Shown here: piece after piece, positions 29,927-42,136 of the stretch
How positions within the stretch are numbered: position 1 is the stretch's first letter
How the letters are laid out: each line of letters opens with the position of its first letter
Origin: Gordionus sp. m RMFG-2023
Taxonomy: Eukaryota > Nematomorpha > Gordioida > Chordodea > Parachordodidae
Assembly (NCBI RefSeq): GCF_954871325.1
Contig: NC_088775.1
Span: 87,211,561 to 87,275,560, forward strand
Direction of reading: 5' to 3'
DNA: 64,000 bases
Made by a program: the position numbers and the translations under genes
Notes under the pieces: generated by a model
What the model was told of the DNA's origin: nothing
The model's database searches: none
Seen by the model: only the letters and a program-made list of their open reading frames with translations

Positions 29927-30800
29927 ATGATGTTGGAGAGTGGAGGCGACAGGGCAATTTCAACAATTCAGTCTAATTAACTCTCCCACTAGCCTCAGCA
30001 ATATAAATATCAATACCATATTGGTACAGAGGTGCCTTACAGCGATTGATCCAGGCTTTAGAAGATCAAAAGTCAGTCTAATTAACTCTGAAAAGAGATT
30101 CTAAATAAAGGGGGAAGGGGATGTATGAGATGACTATCGACACTAAGACAAAGAATGAGAGCAATAAAACAATGGTATCAATATTAATGGTCGTATTTCG
30201 GAGAATTAGTCGTTTAGCTAAAAAGAATGCGTCACAAGAGATCGTTATACGTACAAGTGATCGATGTAGCTAAAAGAAATTCGTTATAAATTTTTATTAA
30301 AGATATATGGTTGACTGTTATTTAAGTTGATAATATTTAGCAAAATATCAGGTTGTTGATTAACCTAAAAATCTTCATAAAGAGAAACGGCTTTTCGTCA
30401 TTAGAAAATTTATGCCGCAATCAAGCTCAATTAGAGATCGGATTTTTATTTTGGATCAAAAGATACAAGAAATCATTATCGTATAAGAGATCTTAAGGCA
30501 AAGTGGATATATTGACAAGAAGACCAGGATGCTATCGTTAATCGTTGACAAATTATAGCCAATTGCTTATCAAAAATTTAGTATAAGATAAAAAATCGAA
30601 CAAGAAGTCGTGGAAACCATCGTTACTCGCAGACAAATTATCGTCAGTGGTTTACCGTCATTAGTTACTAGAAACCGTTAGAAACAAGCAAAGACTAGGA
30701 TAATGTGGGAGTAAAACGAGATATAATTAAAGGAGCTAGAAGAATGTATCGGGAACCATGCCTTACTCGCAGAATGGTGGGACTAATCTAAGTGGAAGGG

Positions 30801-31329
30801 TGTTGTAATTGTTAAACCAAATTACAAAGCCGAAGGATATTCAAATCTACTCAAGAAAGAATTAAATTTCGAATGCAAATGATTTAAAGAAAGAGGAATA
30901 AAAAAGAATGATTATTCAAATTAAAGAAAGTTCAAGATTTTTTCAGTTTGTTTGTAAAACATTATGTAAATGAAATATAGAAAAGTATATATATATTCGA
31001 GGATATTTGTATAAACACAGATCATGATTTTACGAACTTAATTATAATTTTTAATTTTAATTTTTGATTATTTTAATTTTTTTTAATTTAGTTTGATTAT
31101 ATTTTTATCATATTATTTAATAAAGATTTAGTATCATTTTAGTTCTAACTTTTCTGATTTGACGAATATTATAGAAAAATATATATAATCGAAGATATTA
31201 GTCTGATTTAGTATCATTTTAGTTCTAACGAGGATATTAGTTTGATTTAGTATCATTTTTTTCTAACCTTTCTTATTTGACAACGATTATAATCTTCCAA
31301 TTCTTATTCTAATTTTTCAAAATGTTACA
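30801..31329. repeat. 3' LTR
   Basis: A 529-bp direct repeat of the 5' LTR, preceded by the purine tract at about 30791-30800. Confidence 0.9.
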
Positions 31330-31431
31330 GTTCCTTCTATGAGCAAAATCTTGAGGCTTGCGTAATATTTTTCTGGACGAAATATTGAGTTAGCCGTTTT
31401 TAAAAATCGGCTCAAAACGAGCCATTTAACA

Positions 31432-33121
31432 ATAGCCATATATTTATTTCTTATATTTAACTTAATTTGCGAAAATTTTCTTTATTATAATCTCTTTCCA
31501 AATTATTTTGAACAATTTAAGATCGGTACGACTTGAGTTGATTGTAAAATATTTTTGTACAAAACTGCCCAACCCCCCTAATAGTTTATTTATAAAAGAA
31601 AAAAAAATCATAAATTTTGCATCATCGAAGAAAATATTTGCCACAAACTGCACGGAAAATTTATGTTTTACTTTAGCAAAAAATACCCTTTTTTAACAAG
31701 AATAATTAACCATTGAGAAGCATATAATTTCTGAAGAATTGTACTTATCTTCTTCTATTTTTTATAACCAAATTTTAATGCTTATAATTTTTTTTTATTA
31801 TAATTTATTATAAAATATCTATTAAAAATATAAATATAAAAATTTACTCATTCTATAAAAACGGAAATTGAGACTACAAGTTTCCCCCACAAAAACATGA
31901 ATAATTAAATTTTAAAATAGTAAATTTTTTGTTCTGTTAAAATCGTATATTTCTTTTATTTAATTTAAAAATAGGATATAAATAATTAAAAATATGTATA
32001 TTGAAAAAACAAATGAGCATATATTTAAAAATAAATTTAAAAAAAATATAAGTATAATAAAAAACCAGAGAAAAAAAAATATATATTAAAAAAAGAAGGG
32101 TTACGTATCACCTTAGAGAAGAGTGAATGCTTAAAAATTCCAGGAAATCTGCTGACGAAGGTAAAATCTTTCATTGAGGTCCTGTGAGATCTGTCTCATT
32201 TTTTTCCTATTATTTTAATGAAAATGAGGGCATCACTTCCAAACATGCCTAGGGTATTGGTAACGATTGGTATGAATTTATTGTTTTAAAAAATAAAATT
32301 CATTGGATTCTGATAGAGGGGGCTCTTAATTAGTTTCTTTAAAACTATTTAAAGTTCTGCCTGACATATATCCAAGGCTAATGATAACGATTGGTAGTAG
32401 AAAAAAAACATAATATGTTATCAATTAGATAAGAATTTCCCTAAAGACAGACGTTAAATCATCTGGCATCTGTCCAGCATCTGATGATAAATTGGCTAAC
32501 CCCACGATGCTTGGTATTCGGGCCAATTAATAGCTGCATGCTCCTCATATGTCTCACTTGATAATAAATACAAATTAAGACCATGTCCCCCTTTCGAATC
32601 AAACGATATTTTACATTTTATGCATGCATGTAGTTGTACCTTGTTGCATTCAATTCGATGGCCTAACTCTTAATTGTTCATCTGGTTACTAATTAGTATC
32701 TTAAAATTTCTTTTCCCCCATCTGAAAGATCAAAATATGAATTTTATCGCGAACATTTCGTATTCGCTTAGGATTGGCCTATATAATAATTTGATTATAT
32801 AGCTTGATGCTATGAAATTTTTTAGAAAAATAATAATACGCAAATTGATTATAATTATGTAGGACTTTTTTTTCGAATCATTTGCCAATCTTATTACAAT
32901 ATATTGTATAATTATCATTTGTTTTTTATAAATTTATTCGAAATTTCTATATATGTTCAATAAAAATATAATTTTCGTTATTTATCATATTATAAAGTAA
33001 CCTAAATGATAGCCTTCCTAAGATATATATTTTTATAATAAGATTTTTATTTTTCAAATAAAATGAATTTTTTTGAAGTGTAATTTTATAAACATTTTTT
33101 AAAGCTGCCAAAAAACAAAAA
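31432..33121. other. Spacer upstream of the first GPCR gene
   Basis: AT-rich with no recognised coding. Small ORFs here overlap on both strands and look random. The GPCR start at 33122 is preceded by an A-rich context (AAAAAATGAA). Confidence 0.4.
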
Positions 33122-34528
33122 ATGAATCTTTCTAGCCAACGCTGTTCAAATTTGTCAGATATATTGCCATTCCATCAAAGTTATCAGAGATTGTATTTTA
33201 TAGCGGGACCGGTACTCTTTATAGGCGGAGTCATCGGAAATATTATAGGGGTTATTGTTTCATCTTCCCTGAACAAACCTTGTATAAAGGTAAATATAAA
33301 TAAATGTCGCATCGTATCGAGAGTCACTTCCTCCTTTAAAGGGAGAACGACTGAGGCATCTCACTGTGACAGCGAGGGTCATCATCCCAACGTCGGGAGA
33401 AGATTGACACTGAAAAGGATGGTAAGGGACGTATCCCAAGGAATCGGGTATAGAAAACGGCGATTTAACGTAAACCAATACCTATTAAAATGGTTTTTCT
33501 TGATCAATCTATTCAACGTATTTTATATTTTGTTGATACAACTCATAGAAGTTTTCGAAGCTCAGAAAGTGCTCAAATTGCAAATGAGATACGGTACAAA
33601 GTGGATCATATATTCTTGGGTTGCCAGTTATGAGTGGAATTATTTTATGGCTAATTATAACAATCCGATTTCTAAATCTTTTGTAACTCTGGGATTTTTA
33701 ATCTACGTTTTGTTTTTTTTGAACCAAATGGTGGCTATAAAATTTCCCTTTTCATATAAGAAGGTCGTAACGAAAAAACGTTTAAGATTTGCTATTACGA
33801 TGTGTTATCTTTATAGTTTTCTTTGGTATTTACCCACAGTTAGATGGCTCAAGGTCATTAAAATTTTTATTTGTAGCAATGATCCTTTCGATAATCATAT
33901 GGCATTTAATTCATCTTTGGCAGCAAATTTTAAATACAACCAAGTTAAACGCTATTCGATATACAACTCCGCGATTCACACCGAGAAGACACCGCCATTT
34001 AGACAGTTATGGATCTTGTACCAAATGCTGAGGGAGTTATTTACCAAGATTTTACCGTTCCTAGCAATCATGATATCTAAGGTCTTGATATTAAGAAAAC
34101 CCAGAATCAGTGCAAAGAACCAGAACCTAAGTGATACGATTACAGAGACCATAACTGATTTTAATTTACTCAATCCGCCTTATAGTGATATTGTTAAACA
34201 TAATGCTCAAGATATTCCTTCAAACAATAACACATCTGTTAATTTATCAATAGTCCCCAGCTATCTACAGAATTTAAATAGGGAACGGAGGCAACACCTG
34301 AAAACTATGTTCATACTCACTTTAGAGTTTATATTTTTGCTGCTACCCATCTCGATTTCACAGATGATCATGGATATCTTGATACCGCATTACAAAGGCA
34401 GAGACCTAATTATATTCCACGATATCTGTATCCTGCTCGAGTTGATTTACATAAGTTGCACGTTTTATATCAATTTAGCGTTCAACACAATATATCGGGA
34501 ATATGTCTTTCAAAGATTACGTCTCTAA
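33122..34528 (+). CDS. Class A-like seven-transmembrane receptor, paralogue 1
   Basis: A single-exon 468-residue protein. Predicted membrane segments lie at about 24-50, 118-141, 186-206, 221-245, 296-324, 394-418 and 428-455. Seen in it: GN at 39-40 in TM1 (the class A Asn1.50 position), NQMVAIKFPFSY at 201-212 where rhodopsin-like receptors have the DRY…P..Y stretch, and NTIY at 455-458 in place of NPxxY. N-terminal NLSS and NLSD are possible glycosylation sites. The loop between TM1 and TM2 (about 51-117, basic) is far longer than usual. TM3 has no cysteine at its outer end. The closest relative visible is the gene at 42137-43618, very similar in TM2, TM3, TM5, TM6 and TM7. The ligand is unknown; a peptide or chemosensory receptor is possible. 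AATAAA lies at 34720-34725. Confidence 0.82.
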   Translation: MNLSSQRCSNLSDILPFHQSYQRLYFIAGPVLFIGGVIGNIIGVIVSSSLNKPCIKVNINKCRIVSRVTSSFKGRTTEASHCDSEGHHPNVGRRLTLKRMVRDVSQGIGYRKRRFNVNQYLLKWFFLINLFNVFYILLIQLIEVFEAQKVLKLQMRYGTKWIIYSWVASYEWNYFMANYNNPISKSFVTLGFLIYVLFFLNQMVAIKFPFSYKKVVTKKRLRFAITMCYLYSFLWYLPTVRWLKVIKIFICSNDPFDNHMAFNSSLAANFKYNQVKRYSIYNSAIHTEKTPPFRQLWILYQMLRELFTKILPFLAIMISKVLILRKPRISAKNQNLSDTITETITDFNLLNPPYSDIVKHNAQDIPSNNNTSVNLSIVPSYLQNLNRERRQHLKTMFILTLEFIFLLLPISISQMIMDILIPHYKGRDLIIFHDICILLELIYISCTFYINLAFNTIYREYVFQRLRL

Positions 34529-35148
34529 AAGTAGAAAAAAACATTCGTTTTCCTCTATATTCATTACTGCGCATAGAACATGTCTATATACATATCATAC
34601 TTTCTCAAAAAATAACATAGCTAATTTCTTTTAATACTGTAATCGTATAAATTCAAACTCATTTTTAGCTATGAGATAATTTAGAATTTCTTTAGAATGT
34701 TCTAAGGAGAGAAATGACGAATAAACCTCAAAGATATTCCCGAAAAATTGGGAACTAATTTTCTATGCTCTCCTGCATGACATATTTTATTTTTGCATCA
34801 TATATTGTTGTGTATTTAATTAAAACGTTATATATATTAATTTGTTAATTCTCATTATTCTTAAAAAAATAATGTCCCCATAAAATATACATTTTAAAGA
34901 CAAAATGTTAAAATATTTTCTCGTTCATCATTATCGGCTAATTCTTCTTAGTTCCATTGTGATATGAAGATAAGAAGTTAACTATGACCATTCGTGTATA
35001 GTTGAGTGTGGCTTAATAATAGTGCCCTCACCGCCCCCCCCCAATAATCTCAGGGAAATAGCAGTTCTCTTATAACATTATTAATGATAAAGCTTTCTTT
35101 TATTTGAATATAATTTATAATTATTGATAACTAGAAACAGGTCGTATT

Positions 35149-35275
35149 TAGTGTTGTTAAAAGGGTTCGTTTTGAGCCGATTTTTAGGAACGACAAACTC
35201 AATATTTTAGCCAGAAAAATATTGCCTAAGCCTCGAGATTCCGCTATGTTCCTTCTACAAACAATATCCATAAAT
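35149..35275. mobile_element. Left-half TAGTGTTG MITE
   Basis: The left terminus and the core AATATTTTAGCCAG and GCCTAAGCCTCGAGATT match the copies at 29271 and 52897. The right half is absent. Confidence 0.65.
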
Positions 35276-35334
35276 GATCTTTCGATTTCAAAACATATGC
35301 TATGTGGCGATTATATTATTATAAAAAATCCTAT

Positions 35335-35530
35335 ATCCAATTTGAATATTCTAACATGTATAGAGTACCCACTGAATTTCATAAAATTTTGCCTAGAACT
35401 TTTGTACGTTCCATTTTTATATAGATTTTTTTTTGATATAAATTTTTTAAAAAAAATACACAAAAGTTTGTAGGGTAGGTATTCTACACATGGTAGAATA
35501 CATTTCGGATTAAAAAGCATTTTTTTTTAA
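35335..35530. repeat. Unnamed dispersed repeat, copy near GPCR 1
   Basis: It shares AACATGTATAGAGTACC and GTAGGGTAGGTATTCTA-type words with weaker copies at about 3415-3500, 38090-38420 and 39130-39380. Copies are diverged and ends are not defined. Confidence 0.4.
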
Positions 35531-36306
35531 AAAAAAATAAATTCCATTTAATTTTTCCAGTTTTTACTTAATTTTCTCATTTTTTGAACCGGGAATTTTC
35601 TCGAATCCAATCTTCCCAATTACAATTCTAATTCCAAGATGATTGAAACTGTATTTTTTTTCCATTTAGAATTATCTAAAGAAAGAAATTCTAGTGAATA
35701 TCACCTCTTCGGCCTAAAATCATGACAATTTTTGTTAAATTGAACATTTAAAAGAAAATGATATTCATTTAGCATTTAAAAATAAAATAAAATATTAACC
35801 ACTTTTAAATATTATGTAGTTAAAAATAATAATTGGTCCTATATTATTTAATATTTATCTAGTCCCAATTTAAATTTTCTTTAATTAAATGACATATCAT
35901 ATTATTTTTTTCCTGAAATTTTCGTTAAATTTTGTATTTTTATTAATTTTTTTTGACAATTTTATTTTAATAATGAGATAGATTTTTTATTTTTTTTATA
36001 AGTTCCTTATAGAATTCAAATTTGATAAAATGGATCAGAAAAAAATTTAATTAGCTCCTAATAAATATTTTAATTTTGTATTAAAAAATTGCACAGAAAT
36101 TAATATTATTTTTTTTTTCCAAGATTTTTTTAAAAAATAATATACATTTCTTAGAAGGTGAAAATATGAATTGCAACTATATAATTGGAGGAATAAAAAA
36201 AAATCTTTACTGAATCAATTAAAGTTAGAGCGTCAATTCAAAAAGAACTCGGAAAACTTATTTTAATAATATATCGTTTAAAATTTCCAAATTGGCAAGC
36301 AGTTTT

Positions 36307-36330
36307 CTTTCTTTCTTTCTTTCTTCTCAT

Positions 36331-36376
<46 letters not shown>

Positions 36377-36622
36377 TTCCTTCCTTCCTTCCTTCCTTCC
36401 TTCCTTCCTTCCTTCCTTCCTTCCTTCCTTCCTTCCTTCCTTCCTTCCTTCCTTCCTTCCTTCCTTCCTTCCTTCCTTCCTTCCTTCCTTCCTTCCTTCC
36501 TTCCTTCCTTCCTTCCTTCCTTCCTTCCTTCCTTCCTTCCTTCCTTCCTTCCTTCCTTCCTTCCTTCCTTCCTTCCTTCCTTCCTTCCTTCCTTCCTTCC
36601 TTTCTTTCTTTCTTTCTTTCTT
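36307..36622. repeat. Compound (TTTC)n(TTCC)n(TTTC)n microsatellite
   Basis: A TTTC block to about 36374, a TTCC block of about 57 units to 36602, then TTTC again to 36622. The switch between TTTC and TTCC at both edges suggests a point change spread through the core by slippage. The long ORFs across it are artefacts. Confidence 0.97.
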
Positions 36623-36667
36623 TTTTGCCGCCTTCCGTAGAAGATGACTACACTTCATATTTCAAAA

Positions 36668-37260
36668 TTATAGCGAGGATTTCCTAAAAAAAAGAAAAAA
36701 GAAGCAAGATGTTGAATTTACAAATGGCAAATTGGCACACATATTTATTTGTTTTGTCATAGACGGGTAATGAAAATTGTGTGGGCTGAATAAATTTCGC
36801 ACCCTTATTAAAATATTTAGATTACGAAAATTGTTAATGAGAATCGTCAAAGCTTTATTGTTATCGCTAAAAAAGCCGAAAATAAAAGTATCACCTAAAT
36901 ACCTGAAATTTAAGAAATAGGTCACTAATTATTATTAATGTTTTGAATTATTTTATTCATAGCTAACTAAACAGAAAAGAGATGGACCTAAAAGACCCCC
37001 ACTCGTTGAACCCCTAGGCTGATATTGATTATTTCTTAAAATATATGATAGATGTTGAGCCATATATTTAGTAAAAAAATTAAATGCCGCAATCGTTATT
37101 TTAATAAAACTTAGTCAAATTCAAATTCTCAAATCTGAAAACTTTTACAAGGTTATGAACGCGTATATTCAAGAATTTACTCTGTTTAGCGGAAATTTTG
37201 AATCAAAGCCGATTTTCTGAAAGAGGTCTGAACTCGCTTGGGGCCATATTACCCCAGGTT
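36668..37260 (-). mobile_element. Possible decayed Penelope-like reverse transcriptase remnant
   Basis: On the minus strand RYLGDTFIFGF at about 36868-36900 resembles the catalytic YxDD region of Penelope-like reverse transcriptases, followed by KALTILINNFRNLN, like the segment after that motif in this group. Further upstream on the same strand a GST-SGG-LGP-like patch could be the preceding conserved region. The copy is broken and weak, and the family assignment is tentative. Confidence 0.35.
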
Positions 37261-38089
37261 TGATTGGTTGCCAATAAATTTGTCTGTTCAGCCAGACAAT
37301 TCAATTTTTTGTTTGGTTCACACACCTGGTTATTTATTTCCATTTTTTTTATAAAGATATCTCGTTAAAGAATTTTCATGGATTTACAACTCTAACCCTC
37401 ATTTTTTTTTATTTTACTATACTATAAATTTGAAACAAGGGTTATAAATAAGATCCCAAATAACTAATTGTCTTCACTACAAAACAAAGTGATCTAAAAT
37501 GATTACTTAGGAGAATAATATATATATATAAGGCTTTAGCCAGAGAATTTTGAGCGTAAAATTTGTATAAAGACGTTTTTAGTATATGGACATTAAAATA
37601 ATTAATCATTTAATTTATTAATATCGTTTTCCGTTGAATCGGCTTTGTAAGCAAAGCGTATTACTTATATAATAGGGATGTTTAAATTAGTTTCAGATAT
37701 GTTTAAACGCATTGCCTTTATTTGAACTAAATTTTGAGATAACCCCCCCCCTCCTATCTAATTGGCTGATCAGTGGTGTTTAATCACCCCTCCCCAGTGC
37801 TGTCCTGTTATTATATAATAAGAAATTTGATTGGATATATATATTTTCTAAAGACAACAAAAAATTACTAGGTAACTTTTTTACAATACATGTAAAAAAA
37901 TAGTTTGTTTTTTTTGGCTGATTTTATCAAACCAGTAACATTTGCCAAGAAATGAACATAGGTAAAAAAAAAAATTATATATGTAGGAATTGTGAAAAAT
38001 AAATTCATTTTAAAATTATTTATTTAGAACGATTTTTTTTAAATCGGATATTTGACAATGCACATGTGCAGAGTTCTCACACTGCCAAA

Positions 38090-38420
38090 ATTGTATTTGA
38101 CCATAAATGCATTTCAACATGTACAGAATACCACGCACTGTGAATTTTGAAACAATTTTGACCAAACTTGTTGAAGGTACATTTAATTTTTTTATGTTTA
38201 TGTATAGATATTTCATATAAATTGGAAAAAAAAGGCACAAAGGTTTATGGTAAAAATTGTCCGCATTTTTATCAGGTAGGTAGTCTAGACATTCTGGAAC
38301 ACTCTTCATTAAAATCATATCTTTCAAATTTAAAAATGGCCTCCAATATATGATACAAATTACAGTGATCTTGAATCCCAAGGGATTCCGTATCCCAATA
38401 TGACATATACATATTTTTAT
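38090..38420. repeat. Unnamed dispersed repeat, copy 3
   Basis: AACATGTACAGAATACC and GGTAGGTAGTCTAGACATTC align with AACATGTATAGAGTACC and GGTAGGTATTCTACACATGG of the 35335-35530 copy. It also shares GATTCCGTATCCCAATA with 3535-3555. Confidence 0.4.
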
Positions 38421-39683
38421 TTTTATCATAGTCTTCAAATTGATAAAGAATTTGAAAGGGTAAAATTTTAAATCTTGTTTTAGATCGATTTTCAAATATT
38501 AATTTTCTCAATTACCAATTTTTCTTACTTATAACCCAATTTTCTATATTACAACCCCAGTTCCATGTCGATATAATCTGGGGGGGGGGGGGGGTGGTTT
38601 GGCAGAATTATCTTAATAAAATTCCAATGATTACCTATCAGATATATATCCTCTTTGGCTTATAATTCTGAAGGTAATTTTATAATCAATAAAATATTTG
38701 TCTTTAGATTTGAGCAATCTAAATTTTAAAAAAAGAATTTTTCGATATTTAAAAATGTTATATATTTTATTTCTTTAAAAAAAAATAATTAGTATAAATT
38801 AAATTATTATATTTTAACCAAAAAAAAATCAAATTTTTTTTTCTTTCTTTTGTTAATTTTATTTCTTTATTTTTATAACTTGATTTTGCAATTAAATTTT
38901 TTTTTTTTTAAAAAAAAATAAAGATTATTATTATGTGCCAAGAACTGTTTGTTATTCATTTATTTATTTTTTTAGTTCTTAAAATTCACATAATAGGGCT
39001 AGAGAGTGGGGTGCAGGAAAAATTTCCTTCCATTTCATGACGTTTTTTTCCGAGAATTCGTTACTTTTACAACTTTAAATCAATTTTTAAACTCGTGTTT
39101 TTTTAAATTTAAAAATAAAGATTTTACCGGATATATATTTTATCATGTTTGGAATACCTATCTTATGAATTGTAGACAAATTTGCTGTTAGCCTATGAGT
39201 CATTTATAATTTATATTTAAAAAATATATGGAAAATATGATATAAATAAATTATATTAAGTTTAAAGGTTTTCGTGAAAAAATTGCCTGAAATTCATAGG
39301 GTTAGGGTAGAGGTATTCCAAACATGATGCCATACATTTCAGGTAAAATCAGATTTTTAAATGTTTAAAAACGCGCTCTCAAAAAAATGATTTAAAGTTG
39401 AATAAATAACACAGACGCTAACATATGCGATATATCACTTAATACTACAATCAATTGGAAATTCTTAGAAATAAAAGCATTTATATAACATAACCATAGT
39501 CCTACCATAGGTTAACCTAAAGGCCTTTAATAAAATAAAATTTATGTAAATAGTTATCCCCCCACCCTCCCTTTCACTTTCTTAGCGGCTATGCCTATGA
39601 TGCCGATTCCTTAAATATATCGGAAAATTTAATTCGCTTCTCGTAAATACTTTTCTTTTAAATTAAAATTGCAATACTTTATT

Positions 39684-39685
39684 CT

Positions 39686-39784
<99 letters not shown>
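39684..39784. repeat. (TTTC)n microsatellite, about 25 units
   Basis: A clean TTTC tetranucleotide array in the spacer between the two receptor genes. Confidence 0.97.
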
Positions 39785-42136
39785 GTAGAATTACACCCTA
39801 AATGAAACATGAACTGAATCCTATAAAGAATGTTTTCTAGGTTTTACAACCCCTTTCTCCCCAACCCAAATTTACATCTATTATCTCACTACAAATTTAA
39901 AATCAGGATTATAACTCTGCTAAAAGGTTTTACGTTTTCATTAGGTTCTGGCTAGTTTCAAGTCAAAAATTCTAGATTTGGCTTGGTTGTTTTGATTAAA
40001 AATATCTTGAAAATGGTGGTCTTGGTTCGGTTTATTGTTAAAAATAAATGAATATGAAGTTGGGTTCAGGGTTCTTAACCCTTTAGGTAGACTTTACTAA
40101 ATTGTATATCGGACAGCCGCTGATTAGAAGCCACAGTTAACTAAATCGTCAGTAAAATTCTTAGCATATATACATCAATCATAGAAGGTTTATGTGGATG
40201 TTTATAATGTATGGACATTTAAATAATTAATCTTTTCCGTTCAATCAATAGATTTTATTTGTTCATGTCGTTTTGCATTGAATCTTGTTCCGATAACAAT
40301 AATTTATAAAAAATCGATCAATAGCTTCAAATGTACTTGAGGGTAACTTACGCACCGTGGTTCTAACTACCCCCTTCCCCTCCTTGCTTCAACTACTATT
40401 CTGCGATTATATATAATTTGACAGATTCCACTTGTATTTAAAATTTGAATAATATTATATTGGACCAAAAAAAAGTTTTAATATTTAAGACCAAGTGGAA
40501 TTATCAAAAATAGATTTTATGTATAGGCAAGATGTTGACGAGTCTTAAACCCTGCGATAGAAATGAATATAAAATTATTATATTTATATCATATTTTGTA
40601 TACTCCGCCGCGAATTAGCGTAACTGTGAACGCTGCGCTAGGTAAGGTAGAATTGGAATATCGCTCAGGCGTTTGGCATAGCAACTGGAAATATCTTGTT
40701 CAATAAAATAAAAAATGAAAAATAAGATAAAAGATTCCTTAAACAGAGGGAAATTAATGATAAGTAGTTTTTTCGACTCTAAACTAGAGCCGGAGTCGTA
40801 AAGAGGCACAGAATCTAGTGGTTCAATGAGCCATTGAAAAGGCATAAAAAATTGAAATTTTTGAGGGTAAAAAAAAGAGATTTTATTTTACATACAAATT
40901 GAAATTGAAATAACATACAATTTTGTTTTAAATAAGTTGTATTCTGAAGATAATACAAAATACGATAATTTTTGGCAAATTTATCGTATAGTAATAAAAT
41001 ACGCATTATGGAAAATAACAAATTAAGTGACATTATATTACAATTGAAACAAAATCAAGAGGGGAATTGAGTTAATAATGCAATGAAAATGTTATAATGG
41101 CTTGGATTGTGAGACTTTGACTAAGATAAAATCCTTCTTTTGAATCCTCATAATATATTCAACATTCATATTATTGAGTGATTGGAAAATGAATAATCCT
41201 AAATTTTAAATGGATGCCTCTATTTTTCATTATAAGTAGTAAGAACAATATTACAAAACCTTTGGGGTAATTTAAAATCGTTAATAGATTCTTTTTTTTT
41301 TGCTTAACCCCATTAAGTTGCGTAAAATATTTTAAAAATATTAATTGCTTGGTTTTCCAGCGTGACAAAATATTTTGGATAGCACAGTAGCTTAATAGAA
41401 ACCTCATGGATTGTTAGAAATTTGCTACCGGTCATAGAATGAAATCGAGCTTACAAGAATTAATAAGTTTATTATCTCACCAATTATCTACCCAATTATT
41501 GGTATAACATCTATAACCTACCATTAAATTCTTCCCTCGTAAATGCGATCCAATCAGTGAAAACCGTGGAAAAATCAGGTTTAAACTCTTCTTTTTTTTA
41601 AAAAAAATAAATTATTAACTAAAAAAAATAGGCCGAAAATTTGAGGCTGGACTTCTACCATTGTCATTGAAATGGGTTGTGGGTAGGTTTTGATTTAGTG
41701 GGGGGTGGGGAGGGGGTAATGTGTTAACCTGGCATGGTATATATATTTTTGATTTAAGGAACAACTTGATTTTAGCTGTTTGAAACTATTAATTAGAAGT
41801 TCTAAATTCACTTGTTTAAGTTGATATTTGTCTAGATTACCTTATTTCCATAGGACAATGGCGCAAATAGCAAAAAGAAAAATACAAAATTTATATATAA
41901 ATAAAATACGATTTTTCATTTATATAATTGTTATTTAAAATATTAATATAATAATTTATAATTAAAAAAAAAATTTTTTTTTATGGATTTATAATAATCT
42001 AGCACCTCATTAATTCAGATATTTTTTATTTTTCACAAGAGAATATAATTTTTTTTTTCAGGTATTTGAAATTTTTTTCTATTTTCATAAATACAATTAA
42101 TTTATTATACGTTAAAAAATAGGGCTTTAAAATAAA

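Larger units (their letters stand above)
29390..31329. mobile_element. Non-coding LTR retroelement (TRIM/LARD-like), 1.94 kb
   Basis: Two direct long terminal repeats, 29390-29926 and 30801-31329, each start TGTTGTAATTG and end GTTACA, with an 874-bp internal region. The LTRs are about 98% identical with a few small length differences, which suggests a young insertion. A purine tract (AGTGGAAGGG) lies directly before the 3' LTR, and TGGAGAGTGG shortly after the 5' LTR could be the primer-binding site. I see no gag or pol coding in the internal region, so it is non-autonomous. A 5-bp target duplication (GTTCC, with one difference on the left) lies inside the MITE it interrupted. Confidence 0.88.
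29271..31431. mobile_element. TAGTGTTG MITE split by an LTR element
   Basis: The MITE left half is 29271-29389 and the right half resumes at about 31330 with TTCCTTCTATGAGCAAAATC and ends near 31431. The flanks share ATAGCCAT on both sides (29263-29270, 31432-31439), an 8-bp target duplication. Without the LTR element it would be about 220 bp, like 2082-2279. The MITE must be older than the LTR insertion. Confidence 0.8.
34529..36300. other. Spacer with MITE half and dispersed repeat
   Basis: After the receptor's poly(A) signal the stretch holds a left-half TAGTGTTG MITE at 35149-35275 (starting TAGTGTTGTTAAAAGGGTTC) and a copy of an unnamed dispersed repeat at about 35335-35530. The rest is A/T-rich with nothing recognised. 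Confidence 0.5.
37261..42136. other. Spacer between the two GPCR genes, repeats only
   Basis: Contains diverged copies of the unnamed dispersed repeat (38090-38420, 39130-39380), a poly-G run (38579-38594), a (TTTC)n array (39684-39784), and a half copy of the palindromic element at 40596-40640. No exon is recognised. The 159-codon frame at 38016-38495 overlaps the repeat and has no family signature. Confidence 0.5.

Noticed and set aside
38016-38511. Minus-strand ORFs of 159 and 79 codons
   Set aside because: They overlap each other and a dispersed repeat, have no family motif, and look like chance frames.
41171-41407. 78-codon minus-strand ORF with a SRWKTKQL segment
   Set aside because: A faint likeness to hAT TRW motifs, but no flanking domain, TIR or target duplication was found.
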